Assembly (NCBI GenBank): GCA_900770445.1
Contig: CAAGKO010000023.1
Coordinates: 9,315 to 73,314 of the forward strand
Length of the DNA stretch: 64,000 nucleotides
DNA from: an uncultured Oribacterium sp.
GTDB taxonomy: Bacteria; Bacillota; Clostridia; Lachnospirales; Lachnospiraceae
Direction: 5' to 3'
Part shown: positions 8,125 to 16,992 of the stretch, piece after piece
Layout: each line of letters begins with the position of its first letter
Numbering within the stretch: the first letter of the stretch is position 1
The notes under the pieces: generated by a model
What the model saw: the letters and a program-made list of their open reading frames with translations, nothing else
Told to the model about the DNA's origin: nothing
Database searches by the model: none
Position numbers and translations under genes: made by a program

Positions 8125-8200
8125 GCTGAACATGATACGATGAAAAGCGAAAGACATGAAGCTGAGTTACAGCATGCATACAAAGAATCTGAGTGATATA

Positions 8201-8243
8201 AACCATCCCCCGGAAGAGAAATACTTCCGGGGGATGGTTTTTT
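8201..8243 (+). terminator. Rho-independent terminator after the TetR gene
   Basis: A 16-bp perfect stem (AACCATCCCCCGGAAG and its complement) with a 7-nt loop is followed by a run of seven T. It separates the TetR unit from the molybdenum hydroxylase operon. Confidence 0.93.
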
Positions 8244-8402
8244 ATTGCACTGATAGAGCACATCATACAAAAAGTGTACAAAGTGCACAGTTAGAAAAAA
8301 CTAACGCATGATCCAAACGTACATTATTGCCTGTTTTTCTGGCAGTAAATCGTGCAAAGCGTATATTATTATAAAATAAAACGCATTTATGTATGTGCAA
8401 TA

Positions 8403-8431
8403 TTGACAATGCATAGTAACACCGTTAAAAT
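8403..8431 (+). promoter_or_regulatory. Strong promoter of the first molybdenum hydroxylase operon
   Basis: TTGACA (8403-8408), a 17-bp spacer and TAAAAT (8426-8431) are close to the sigma-70/SigA consensus. Transcription near 8438 gives a leader of about 97 nt before the Fe-S subunit gene. Confidence 0.75.
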
Positions 8432-8458
8432 TAAGTCAAATCAAACGAACGACCTAAA

Positions 8459-8489
8459 CGAACGTCCGAATCCGCGGCCCGGATGTTCG
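8459..8489 (+). promoter_or_regulatory. Inverted repeat in the leader of the first operon
   Basis: CGAACGTCCG (8459-8468) and CGGATGTTCG (8480-8489) pair with one G-T wobble around an 11-bp centre, about 20 bp after the predicted transcription start. It could be a repressor operator, for example for the nearby TetR protein, or an RNA hairpin. Confidence 0.45.
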
Positions 8490-8534
8490 CGAATGAAACG
8501 TTACATCATAAAAATCAAGGAGGTTCTGAAAAGT

Positions 8535-9158
8535 ATGAAAAAGGATTTTGTAACTCTGACAGTAAACAAACGAGAATATACGTTTTCTGTCGGCACGGCC
8601 TTTGGACAGCTTCCACCATCCGAAACACTCGTAGATACATTAAGAAATCGTCTGGGATTGACCGGAACGAAATCGTCCTGTAACGAAGGTGCATGTGGAT
8701 GCTGTACCGTAATCAAGGATACGTATGCCGTCGCATCCTGCATGACGCTCACGGTGGACTGTGATGGCAGTGATATCATCACCATCGAAGGACTGGAGGA
8801 TCCGGAGAAGGGACTCGATCCGATTCAGCAGGCCTTTATCGATGAGTACTCTTTCCAGTGTGGCTACTGCACACCGGGTATCATCATGTCGGCGAAGGCA
8901 CTGTTCATGCATAATCCGCATCCGACTGCGGAGGAAATTCAGGAAGCGCTTTCCGGTAACTTCTGCCGTTGTATCAGTCATTATACGGTGCTGAGAGCGC
9001 TTAATAAGGTAGCAGGAAATGAGGATGCCGAACTTTCCGAGATGCATCGGGCAGCGGATGATATCCCTGTAGAGGATCGTATTCCGGTTCGTGAAAACAA
9101 GCATCCGAACAATCCTTCGACCTGGCAGGCATGCAATGAGCATTCATTAGCAGATTAA
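8535..9158 (+). CDS. Molybdenum hydroxylase 1, [2Fe-2S] subunit
   Basis: This is the small electron-transfer subunit of a xanthine dehydrogenase-type enzyme, 207 residues. The plant-ferredoxin-like cluster motif is CNEGACGCC with a further Cys in VASCMTL. The all-helical second-cluster domain has CGYCTPGIIMSA and GNFCRCISHY. Start 8535 has a consensus AAGGAGGT site seven bases upstream of the family-like MKKDFVTLTVN; a longer frame from 8352 would run across the promoter. About 40 extra C-terminal residues after the second cluster domain are charged and Pro-rich. The Mo subunit follows after 14 bp. Confidence 0.93.
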   Translation: MKKDFVTLTVNKREYTFSVGTAFGQLPPSETLVDTLRNRLGLTGTKSSCNEGACGCCTVIKDTYAVASCMTLTVDCDGSDIITIEGLEDPEKGLDPIQQAFIDEYSFQCGYCTPGIIMSAKALFMHNPHPTAEEIQEALSGNFCRCISHYTVLRALNKVAGNEDAELSEMHRAADDIPVEDRIPVRENKHPNNPSTWQACNEHSLAD

Positions 9159-9172
9159 GGAGGGCCTTCAAA

Positions 9173-11512
9173 ATGAGTGCAGCAGATAAGAAAATGAATT
9201 ACCGTGATGTGGTTCAGCCGAACTATCGTCATGTTGGTAAATATACCCCGAGAATCGATGCCAAGGATATCGTAACCGGACATGCAACCTATCTGGATGA
9301 TTTTAATGTTCCTGGCCAGCTGTATGGTAAGACCTTGCGTTCTCCGTATCCGCATGCAAAGATTCTGTCCATCGATGCGACGAAGGCAGAGGCACTTCCG
9401 GGAGTACGTGCAGTCGTGACCTATAAGAATGCGCCGGAGCAGTGGGGACTCGGCCTTCCGGTACATCGTCATCTTCTCGAGGATGAGGTATGGTGTGTCG
9501 GTGATGTCGTCGCACTGGTCGCCGCGGATACGCTGGAAATCGCAGAAGAAGCCCTCGATCTGATCGACGTCGAGTATAAGAAGCTTCCGGCTGTATTTAA
9601 TGCGGAGGACGCCCTGAAGGAAGGTGCACCGCAGCTTTATAAGAGATTCCCTGGAAATCATGTAGATAACGGTATCAAGTATTTCCAGCCGGATGGTCCG
9701 TGGTGGCAGATCCGCCGAGGCGATCCGGAGGCAGCCTTTGCAGAGTGTGCCTATGTTGCGGAAGATCGCGTTGAGTTCGATAAGATGCCGTCACCGGCCG
9801 CGCCGGAGACACCGTCAGCCATCGCAAAGTGGACGGGAGGAACCGATTATACCCTGTGGGCATCTTCTCAGTCTTCCCATATCCTGAAGCTGATGGCCGA
9901 GGGCCGTATCGACCATTCCAACTTCGATGTTCGTACGTTCAATGTCGGCGGTTCTTATGGTAATAAGCAGTCCCTGATGACGACCGTCCTTTCCGCATGT
10001 ATGCTGTCCCGTGTGACCAGTAAGCCGGTAAAGGTAGTCATGACCAAGGAAGAGCAGTTGACCTGCTATGAGGTTCGTCTCGGATCCATCATGAATGCCA
10101 AGATCGGTATCACGAAGGATGGCATCGTAAATGCGATTAAGGGCAAGTGGCTGGTAGATACCGGATCCATCGCAGACTCGATTCAGGGCCAGGTCGGTGT
10201 CGGTCTCGGCGAGGCGCAGCTCGTATGTGCGAAGTGCGCAAACTGGGATATGGATTCTGAAATTGCCGTTACGAATCGGCAGGCAGCCGGTATCGTACGT
10301 GGTTATGGCGGACAGGAGCTGAACAGCTGTCTCGAGCGTCTCATGGCGACTGCGATGAAGGAAGGAAATCTCAATCCGCTTGACGTGTTTAAGAAGAATT
10401 ACGTGGCACCGGGTGATCGATTCCAGTGGCGTGATGGTCGCTGGTGGCAGTCCAGATCCTCGATGTTCTTCCCAGAAGCGATGCAGGGTGCTGCGGATCG
10501 TTTCGACTGGGATAAGAAGTGGGCCGGCTGGAATAAGCCGTACTGGGTAAGCCCGGATGGCAAGAAGGCCAGAGGCGTCGGTATGGGCGTTATCGGTAAT
10601 GCCGATATCAATGAGGATAATACAGAGTGTATCTGTCGTATCATCCCGGATCTCGTAGGTAAGCCGAGAGCATCGAAGACGGTGATCGAGATGGATGTTA
10701 CCGAGTCTGGTATGGGTACGAGATCAAATGTAGTTAAGCAGGTGGCAGAAATCCTTAATGTGCCGGTAGAGACGGTCTATATCACGGATCCGGGTTCGAA
10801 GTATAATCCTTCCAACTATGGTCTTTGCGGTTCCAGAGGTACGATCACGACCGGTAAGGCAGCGACACTGGCAGCGATGGAGTGTAAGCAGAAAGCTCTG
10901 GAGCTCGCAGCGACGCACTTCCACAGATCCATCGACCAGATGGAAACGAAGGACTATATGGTTTATGTGCGCGATACACCTGAGCTTATGGTTCCGATGT
11001 TTAAGCTCTGCGATAAGGAGCTTTCCATCTGTGGATATGGTAAGCACCTGGAGCTCTTCAATATTCCGAGCTGTATCGCGGTGTTCGTCGATGTCGAGGT
11101 CGACCTCGAGACGGGTCGTCAGCGCTTACTTCATATCGGTGCAGGAACGGATATCGGACAGATTCTCGATCCGAAGGCGGTGGAGATGCAGCTGCATGGT
11201 GGCATCGGATCTGCCTGCGTAGACACAGCGTCGATGGAGGAGTGCTTACAGGATCCGATCACCGGACGTCTGGTGACCGCAAGCATGCTCGAGTATAAGA
11301 TGAGAACCTTTAATGAGTTCCCGACCTATGACGCATACGTCATGGAATCGCAGATCGATAGCTATGTATTTAAGGCACTCGGCATCGGTGAAGTATCCGG
11401 TGCGGCACTCGGTGGTGCAGTTCTGATGGCGATTTCCAATGCAACCGGAAAGGATATCAAGACCTACCCTGCAACGCCTGGCGTGATTCTGAGCGCTCTC
11501 GGTAAGGCATAA
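9173..11512 (+). CDS. Molybdenum hydroxylase 1, molybdopterin-binding subunit
   Basis: Large catalytic subunit of the xanthine dehydrogenase family, 779 residues. It begins with the conserved VGKYTPRIDAKDIVTGHATY motif. The cofactor motif AGIVRGYGGQE is at about 372-382, and the putative catalytic base is Glu740 in LGIGEVSGAA. The loop that is GGGFGGK in most relatives reads VGGSYGNK here (258-265), and the usual GQG motif near residues 515-520 reads SGMGTR. This places it in a divergent branch, so xanthine should not be assumed as substrate. AAGGAGGGCC upstream is a strong ribosome site. It forms one operon with the Fe-S and flavin genes. Confidence 0.92.
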   Translation: MSAADKKMNYRDVVQPNYRHVGKYTPRIDAKDIVTGHATYLDDFNVPGQLYGKTLRSPYPHAKILSIDATKAEALPGVRAVVTYKNAPEQWGLGLPVHRHLLEDEVWCVGDVVALVAADTLEIAEEALDLIDVEYKKLPAVFNAEDALKEGAPQLYKRFPGNHVDNGIKYFQPDGPWWQIRRGDPEAAFAECAYVAEDRVEFDKMPSPAAPETPSAIAKWTGGTDYTLWASSQSSHILKLMAEGRIDHSNFDVRTFNVGGSYGNKQSLMTTVLSACMLSRVTSKPVKVVMTKEEQLTCYEVRLGSIMNAKIGITKDGIVNAIKGKWLVDTGSIADSIQGQVGVGLGEAQLVCAKCANWDMDSEIAVTNRQAAGIVRGYGGQELNSCLERLMATAMKEGNLNPLDVFKKNYVAPGDRFQWRDGRWWQSRSSMFFPEAMQGAADRFDWDKKWAGWNKPYWVSPDGKKARGVGMGVIGNADINEDNTECICRIIPDLVGKPRASKTVIEMDVTESGMGTRSNVVKQVAEILNVPVETVYITDPGSKYNPSNYGLCGSRGTITTGKAATLAAMECKQKALELAATHFHRSIDQMETKDYMVYVRDTPELMVPMFKLCDKELSICGYGKHLELFNIPSCIAVFVDVEVDLETGRQRLLHIGAGTDIGQILDPKAVEMQLHGGIGSACVDTASMEECLQDPITGRLVTASMLEYKMRTFNEFPTYDAYVMESQIDSYVFKALGIGEVSGAALGGAVLMAISNATGKDIKTYPATPGVILSALGKA

Positions 11513-11530
11513 TCGAAGGAGGAACCGATC

Positions 11531-13909
11531 GTGAGAAATTTTGATTATGAGAGTGCGGCTTCTTTTGAAGAGGCCAGCACGTTATTAAAGAATACAGAAT
11601 CCGGTAAGGCGGTGGCCATCGCCGGAGGTACAGACCTCGTCGGTGTGATGAAGGAAAAGATCCTGAAGAAGGCACCAGAGAAGGTTGTCAATCTGAAAAC
11701 CATCCAGGAAGGAAATTATATTAAAGAGGAAGGAAATGCGATCGAAATCGGTGCCCTGACGAAACTGACACAGATCGTGGAGAGTCCGGAGCTGACGGAG
11801 GGAGCAGCGGCAGTTCAGGAAGCAGCGAAATCCATCGCTTCTCCGATCATCCGTAACGAAGGAACCATCGGTGGTAATCTCTGTCAGGATGTGCGTTGCT
11901 GGTTCTATCGCTATCCGAATGGCGTCGGTGGAAGACTCGACTGTGCACGTAAGGGTGGTGAAGAGTGCTTCGCGATTCAGGGACAGAACCGTTATCACTC
12001 CATCTATGGTGGCATGAAGACCGGTTTTACACCATGTTCCCATGAGTGCCCGGGCAATACGGATATTCCGGGATACATGGCGAAGCTGCGTGAAGGCGAC
12101 TGGGATGGCGCGGCCAGAATCTTCCTCGAGTACAATCCGATGCCGATGGTTACCTCCAGGGTATGTCCGCATAACTGCCAGCTGAAGTGCAATCAGAATC
12201 AGCACGGCGATCCGGTCGATATCCATGCCGTAGAGCGTTCACTCGGCGACTATATCATCGCGCATTATGATGACTATTTTAAGGCACCGGAACAGGAGTC
12301 CGGCAAAAAGGTAGCCATCGTCGGTGCAGGCCCGGGCGGTCTGACGGCAGCCTACTATCTTCGCCGTGCCGGTGAGAAGGTCGTGGTATATGATCGTATG
12401 GAGAAGGCCGGCGGTGTTCTTCAGTATGGTATCCCACACTATCGTCTGCCGAAGGATATCGTCGACGGATATGCTGCTCAGCTTGAAAAGATGGGTGTCG
12501 AGTTCCGGATGAATACGGAGATCGGAAAGGACATCACCCTCGATCAGCTGGATCAGGAATATGATGCCATCTATCTCGGTACCGGTGCGTGGAAGCAGCC
12601 GCTCCTCGGAATCGGTGGTGAGGAGCTGACACAGTTCGGTCTGAATTTCCTCGTTGATGTCAATACCTATCTCCAGAAGGCCATCGGTAATGATATCCTC
12701 GTCTGTGGTGGCGGTAATGTTGCGATGGATGTTGCGATGACCGCGAAGCGTCTCGGTGCGAAATCCGTGAAGCTGGTTTGTCTCGAGCAGGCAGATGAGA
12801 TGCCGGCGACCGAAGAAGACGTCAGCAGAGCGAAGGAAGAAGGCGTCGAAATCTTTAATGGCTGGGGTCTTTCCAGAGTACTGACGGATGCAGACGGTAA
12901 GGTCAACGGACTCGAGTCCATGAAGTGTACCTCCGTACGAAATGCAGAGGGCAGATTTGATCCGCAGTATGATTACGACACGAAGATGAACTTTGCGTCG
13001 GATTATATCATCCTCGCTACCGGACAGCGTGTCGATATCAGCTTCCTCGGCGAGAACTTCCTGTCTCAGGTAAAGAGCCCGAGAGGTCTGATCGATGCCG
13101 ATCTCGAAACGGCGAAGACCTCAAATCCGAAGATCTATGCAGGCGGCGATGCGGTTACCGGACCGAACCTCGCCATCAAGGCGATTCATGGTGGCCGTGT
13201 TGCAGCCATCACGATCAATAAGGATCTCGGCGTAGAAGAGTATCACTGGCCGCAGACGAAGGGACTCCTTCACTTTGATAAGGACGCCATCAAGGAAACG
13301 ACGATGCATGTTCTTCCGGAGCGGGCGGTATCCGAGCGGACACTGAGTGACGAGGATACCGGATCCTTTACACCGGAAACAGCTATCCAGGAAGCCGGCA
13401 GATGTATGGACTGCGGATGTTATTCGGTGAATGCTTCCGATCTTTCACCGGTGATGGTGATGATGGATGCGGAACTGATCACAACGGAGAAAACCATTCG
13501 GTCGAAGGATTTCTTTACAACGAAACTCAAGGCATATGATATGCTGAATCCGGGTGAGCTGATCAAGGCCGTTCGTTTCGAAAAGCTGGATGGCTATACG
13601 ACCGGCTATGACAAATTCAGAGTACGTGATTCGATCGACTTTGCCATTGCATCTCTCGCATATGCATATAAGCTCGAGGATGGTGTGATCCGTGATGTGA
13701 AGCTGGTTCTGGGTGCAGTGGCACCGGTTCCGCTGGTACGACCGGAGGTAGAAGCGTTCCTGATCGGAAAGAAACCGACGAAGGAAGTTGCTGCTGAGGC
13801 TGCAGAGATCGCTGTTAAGGATGCTGCGCCGCTTCAGTACAATGCCTATAAGGTACAGGAAGTCAGAGCACTCATCTCAAATCTCGTAGAGCGGATGGCA
13901 AACGCATAA
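11531..13909 (+). CDS. Molybdenum hydroxylase 1 flavin subunit with a GltD-like oxidoreductase nested inside
   Basis: The protein has 792 residues. Residues 1-161 are the first part of a CoxM/XdhB-type FAD subunit: AIAGGTDLVGVMKEK, then IIRNEGTIGGNLCQD, and a Cys-rich RCWFYR...GGEECFAI stretch. Residues about 162-630 are a GltD-like unit: Cys motifs CSHECPGNTDIPGYM and CPHNCQLKC for Fe-S clusters, FAD motif VAIVGAGPGGLTAAYYLRRA, NAD(P) motif VCGGGNVAMD, and IYAGGDAV. From about 631 the FAD subunit resumes with YSVNASDLSPVMVMMDAEL and its C-terminal domain (KFRVRDSIDFAIAS, VLGAVAPVP). The insert sits where relatives have AVHPSDLAPAL, so this is a domain insertion rather than an end-to-end fusion. 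Electrons could pass from Mo and flavin to NAD(P), or the reverse; inference. Confidence 0.9.
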   Translation: MRNFDYESAASFEEASTLLKNTESGKAVAIAGGTDLVGVMKEKILKKAPEKVVNLKTIQEGNYIKEEGNAIEIGALTKLTQIVESPELTEGAAAVQEAAKSIASPIIRNEGTIGGNLCQDVRCWFYRYPNGVGGRLDCARKGGEECFAIQGQNRYHSIYGGMKTGFTPCSHECPGNTDIPGYMAKLREGDWDGAARIFLEYNPMPMVTSRVCPHNCQLKCNQNQHGDPVDIHAVERSLGDYIIAHYDDYFKAPEQESGKKVAIVGAGPGGLTAAYYLRRAGEKVVVYDRMEKAGGVLQYGIPHYRLPKDIVDGYAAQLEKMGVEFRMNTEIGKDITLDQLDQEYDAIYLGTGAWKQPLLGIGGEELTQFGLNFLVDVNTYLQKAIGNDILVCGGGNVAMDVAMTAKRLGAKSVKLVCLEQADEMPATEEDVSRAKEEGVEIFNGWGLSRVLTDADGKVNGLESMKCTSVRNAEGRFDPQYDYDTKMNFASDYIILATGQRVDISFLGENFLSQVKSPRGLIDADLETAKTSNPKIYAGGDAVTGPNLAIKAIHGGRVAAITINKDLGVEEYHWPQTKGLLHFDKDAIKETTMHVLPERAVSERTLSDEDTGSFTPETAIQEAGRCMDCGCYSVNASDLSPVMVMMDAELITTEKTIRSKDFFTTKLKAYDMLNPGELIKAVRFEKLDGYTTGYDKFRVRDSIDFAIASLAYAYKLEDGVIRDVKLVLGAVAPVPLVRPEVEAFLIGKKPTKEVAAEAAEIAVKDAAPLQYNAYKVQEVRALISNLVERMANA

Positions 13910-13923
13910 AGAAGCGTATTTTA

Positions 13924-13957
13924 AGCGAGCCCCGTCCACGACGGGGACTCGCTATTT
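13924..13957 (+). terminator. Probable terminator after hydroxylase 1
   Basis: AGCGAGCCCCGTC pairs with GACGGGGACTCGCT around a short loop, followed by a weak T-rich tail (ATTTC). It may reduce rather than stop read-through to the transporter gene. Confidence 0.65.
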
Positions 13958-14025
13958 CAAAATCATGAGTCGTTAAAAAAATAACGTACATACAAGAACA
14001 GAATTCTTCTTAGAAGGGAGGGTGT

Positions 14026-15267
14026 ATGGATTATATGAAAAAAAGATGGACGGTCGTGGCTGCAAGCTGCATCGTTAACGTCTTTATCGGTATTTCGTAC
14101 TGCTGGAGTATCTTCCAGTCCGGATTTATGAGTGAGTCAGAAGAAATTTTCGGTGCGACAGTAGTGGCATCTTCGCTGGCACTGGCATTTACCTTTAATA
14201 CAGGTGTCGGTCCGATCACCATGATTACCGGTGGCGCGATGAAGAAAAAGTTTGGTGCTGGAGGCGTCATCAAAATCGGCGCAGTTCTGACCTTACTGGG
14301 TCTTCTGATGACGGGCATGGCCCACAGTGTGCCGATGGTATGGATCGGCTTCGGTATCATCGCCGGTTTCGGTGTCGGCATGATCAATGGCATCACCACA
14401 ACCAATACCGGCCTCTGGTTTCCGGAAATGCGTGGTACGATTGCAGGCCTTACGACGGCCTTCTTCGGACTGGGGTCAATTCTCTTCCCGTTCGTGCTGA
14501 GACCTCTGATCGGCAGCATTGGCATACTGAAGACCTTCATGATACTTGGAATCCTGATTGGCATCGTCGCATTCATCTGTGGATTTTTCATCTCGGCGCC
14601 ACCGGAAGGCTGGCTGCCGGATGGATACGTACCACCTGCACCGAAGAAAAACGGTCCGGCACCTAGAAATTACAGCTGGAATGAGATGATCCGGGATAAA
14701 CGCTATTACGTAGCGGTGATCGCCTTCCTCTGCTTCTCATCGGCCGGTCTTTTCGTCATTCAGTCGGCGACCGGTATGGCGAAGACCATCGGTGGACTGC
14801 CGAAGGAGAGTGCACTCGTAGCGTATACGGTTTCGTTCATCGGTATCGCGAATTCCGGCGGACGTCTTCTCTGGGGAGCGATCTCCGATAAGATCGGACG
14901 CTATAAGGCGCTGATGGCGATGGGATGCCTCGTGGCGATCAGTGGTTTCTGCTTATCGCGGGTAAATCAGTCGTACGGAATGTTCCTGATTTTTGCTATG
15001 CTGATTGCAGCATGTTATGGAGGCTCCATGGGTGTATATCCGGCACTGACGGCGGATAATTTCGGACCGAAGAACAATGGCATCAATTACGGCATCATGT
15101 TTATCGGTTTCGCGCTCGGCGGCTATGTCGGACCGAAGTTCTTTACGAGTCTGATGGAGCAGTCCGGTGGATCCTATGCGATGCCGCTGACGATTGTGGG
15201 CGTATTTGGCATCGTAGCAATCGTGCTGATTTTCCTTCTCGTAAAGTTCAGAGAGAGTATGAAGTAA
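14026..15267 (+). CDS. MFS transporter, oxalate:formate antiporter (OFA) family-like
   Basis: The 413-residue membrane protein has about 12 hydrophobic segments. The first part WTVVAASCIVNVFIGISYCW and FGVGMINGITTTNTGLWFP resemble OFA-family permeases, which carry small carboxylates. The mid loop is Pro-rich (PPAPKKNGPAPRN), and MFS-typical GRLLWGAISDKIGRYK follows. The ATG at 14026 lies four bases after GGGAGG; ATG 14035 is an alternative. The genes after it activate carboxylates to CoA esters, so it probably imports or exchanges the carboxylic acid handled here. Substrate unknown. Confidence 0.85.
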   Translation: MDYMKKRWTVVAASCIVNVFIGISYCWSIFQSGFMSESEEIFGATVVASSLALAFTFNTGVGPITMITGGAMKKKFGAGGVIKIGAVLTLLGLLMTGMAHSVPMVWIGFGIIAGFGVGMINGITTTNTGLWFPEMRGTIAGLTTAFFGLGSILFPFVLRPLIGSIGILKTFMILGILIGIVAFICGFFISAPPEGWLPDGYVPPAPKKNGPAPRNYSWNEMIRDKRYYVAVIAFLCFSSAGLFVIQSATGMAKTIGGLPKESALVAYTVSFIGIANSGGRLLWGAISDKIGRYKALMAMGCLVAISGFCLSRVNQSYGMFLIFAMLIAACYGGSMGVYPALTADNFGPKNNGINYGIMFIGFALGGYVGPKFFTSLMEQSGGSYAMPLTIVGVFGIVAIVLIFLLVKFRESMK

Positions 15268-15286
15268 AGAAAAGACAGGTTTAATT

Positions 15287-16978
15287 ATGGACAAATCGCA
15301 GTTGATTGAAAATCAAAAAAACGATGATCCATATCGATGCTCCATTTCGAACCGGACGCTGGGAGAGCTGATTCATCTTCAGGCCTCCCGGTATCCGGAC
15401 CATCTCGCGGTGATAGATTATCTGCATGATCGACGCCTCACGTATCAGGAACTCGATACGGTCAGTGATGATCTGGCGAAGGGGCTGATTCATCTGGGAC
15501 TCAGGCAGGGCGATCATGTGGCGGTGATCATCGATAACTGCTGGGAACATGTCGTCACGAAGCTCGCCATCTCGAAGGCCGGTGGAGTGCTCGTCAATGT
15601 GAATATCCATGAAAAAGCGGATATGCTACGACGGCTTCTGGAGAATACTGAATGCAGCATAATGATCATAAAGCAACGGATGAAAAACCGGGATCATATG
15701 GAGATGCTGTATGAGATCTGTCCGGAACTGAAGACGCAGACTGCCGGCAGGCTGCAGACAGTACTGCTGCCGAAGCTTCGGCATATCATCGTGACCGGTG
15801 GGGCAGGAGCAGAAGGCTGTGCATGGCAGCTAGATGAGATCCTGAAGGCAGGAGAACAGTGCTCCGACCAGCTGCTGGAAGATCGGGCGAAACAGCTGGA
15901 CATGGACCAGACCGCCACGATCATCCATACCTCCGGATCGAGCGGTGCCCCGAAAGGCGTTCCGCTGACGCATCGACAGATGATGCTGAATGCACTCGAA
16001 CATGTGCACTATATGAAGATGACGACAGATGACCGGCTGTGTGTGACAGCTCCGCTGTTCCACTCACTGGGTTGCATCGGAAGCATGCTGACGACACTGA
16101 TGGCCGGGGCTACGATGGTGCTGTTTGATGATCTGAAGCATGAGGGTGTGCTGGAGCTTCTGGTGAAGGAAAAGTGTACGGTGATGAGTTGCGTTCCGAC
16201 GATTCTCCTTCGACTGATGCATCATGCAGAAGAAATCGGAGGTGAGCAGAATCTCCATCTTCGTCTCTGTGTGATCGCCGGAGCGAGTTGTCCGGAGGAG
16301 GTGTTCCGACATGCATCGGAGCTTCTGCATATCGATCATTTCATGGTGATGTATGGGATGACGGAAGCCGGTCCTGGAATCAGCAGTACGGAAATACAGG
16401 ATCCCCTCTGCATGGTGTCGACGACCGTCGGCCGTTTCTGGCCGTTGATTGAGTGGAAGATCCGTGACCTCGCCACCGGCATCACACTGGGAGAGAATCA
16501 GGTCGGTGAAATCTGCATCAAGGGTCCCTGTGTCACGGCGGGGTATGTTCGGAATATCGAAGAAACAGAAAAAGCGTTCGAGGATGGCTGGCTTCGCACC
16601 GGAGATATCGCAACGGTGGATCGGGATGGCATCATCCGCCTGAGAGGAAGATGTAAGGATATCATCATCCGGGGTGGCGAGAACATCAGCCCGAAGGAAA
16701 TCGAAGACTTTTTACGGCAGCATCCGAAAATCGAGGATGCCTGTATCGTGGGCGCTCCGAATCGTGAATTCGGTGAGAGCGTCTATGCATTTCTGATTCT
16801 GAAGCCAGGGCAGGAACTTCGTCTGGAGGAGCTTCGCAGCGACTGCAAAGGCAAGATTTCAACCATCAAGATTCCGGAAGAAATCGAAATCCTACAGCAG
16901 TTTCCACTGACCGGCTCCGGTAAGATTGCAAAGGAAGAGCTGAAGAAGATAGCAGCTGAGCATACGAGATTCAGCTGA
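15287..16978 (+). CDS. Acyl-CoA ligase (AMP-forming)
   Basis: The 563-residue ANL-superfamily enzyme activates a carboxylic acid with ATP and CoA. The P-loop-like TIIHTSGSSGAPKGVP, the MVMYGMTEAGPGISS motif, WLRTGDIATVDRDG, RGRCKDIIIRGGENISP and the C-terminal catalytic Lys in LTGSGKIAKEEL are all present. It looks like the fatty/aromatic acid-CoA ligase group; the exact acid cannot be told. It starts 19 bp after the transporter and ends 14 bp before the CoA-transferase, a tight operon. A low-complexity-like stretch around residues 120-200 (KQRMKNRDHMEML to KQLDMDQ) is longer than in many relatives. Confidence 0.9.
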   Translation: MDKSQLIENQKNDDPYRCSISNRTLGELIHLQASRYPDHLAVIDYLHDRRLTYQELDTVSDDLAKGLIHLGLRQGDHVAVIIDNCWEHVVTKLAISKAGGVLVNVNIHEKADMLRRLLENTECSIMIIKQRMKNRDHMEMLYEICPELKTQTAGRLQTVLLPKLRHIIVTGGAGAEGCAWQLDEILKAGEQCSDQLLEDRAKQLDMDQTATIIHTSGSSGAPKGVPLTHRQMMLNALEHVHYMKMTTDDRLCVTAPLFHSLGCIGSMLTTLMAGATMVLFDDLKHEGVLELLVKEKCTVMSCVPTILLRLMHHAEEIGGEQNLHLRLCVIAGASCPEEVFRHASELLHIDHFMVMYGMTEAGPGISSTEIQDPLCMVSTTVGRFWPLIEWKIRDLATGITLGENQVGEICIKGPCVTAGYVRNIEETEKAFEDGWLRTGDIATVDRDGIIRLRGRCKDIIIRGGENISPKEIEDFLRQHPKIEDACIVGAPNREFGESVYAFLILKPGQELRLEELRSDCKGKISTIKIPEEIEILQQFPLTGSGKIAKEELKKIAAEHTRFS

Positions 16979-16992
16979 AGAAAGGATAAACT

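Noticed and set aside
8352..8534. N-terminal extension of the hydroxylase 1 Fe-S subunit
   Set aside because: It would cross the TTGACA/TAAAAT promoter and leader; AAGGAGGT before 8535 fixes the start.
13972..13986. Crp-like site before the MFS gene
   Set aside because: CGTTA-N6-TAACG has suitable spacing, but the arms are short and AT-rich and do not match the palindrome at 19294.
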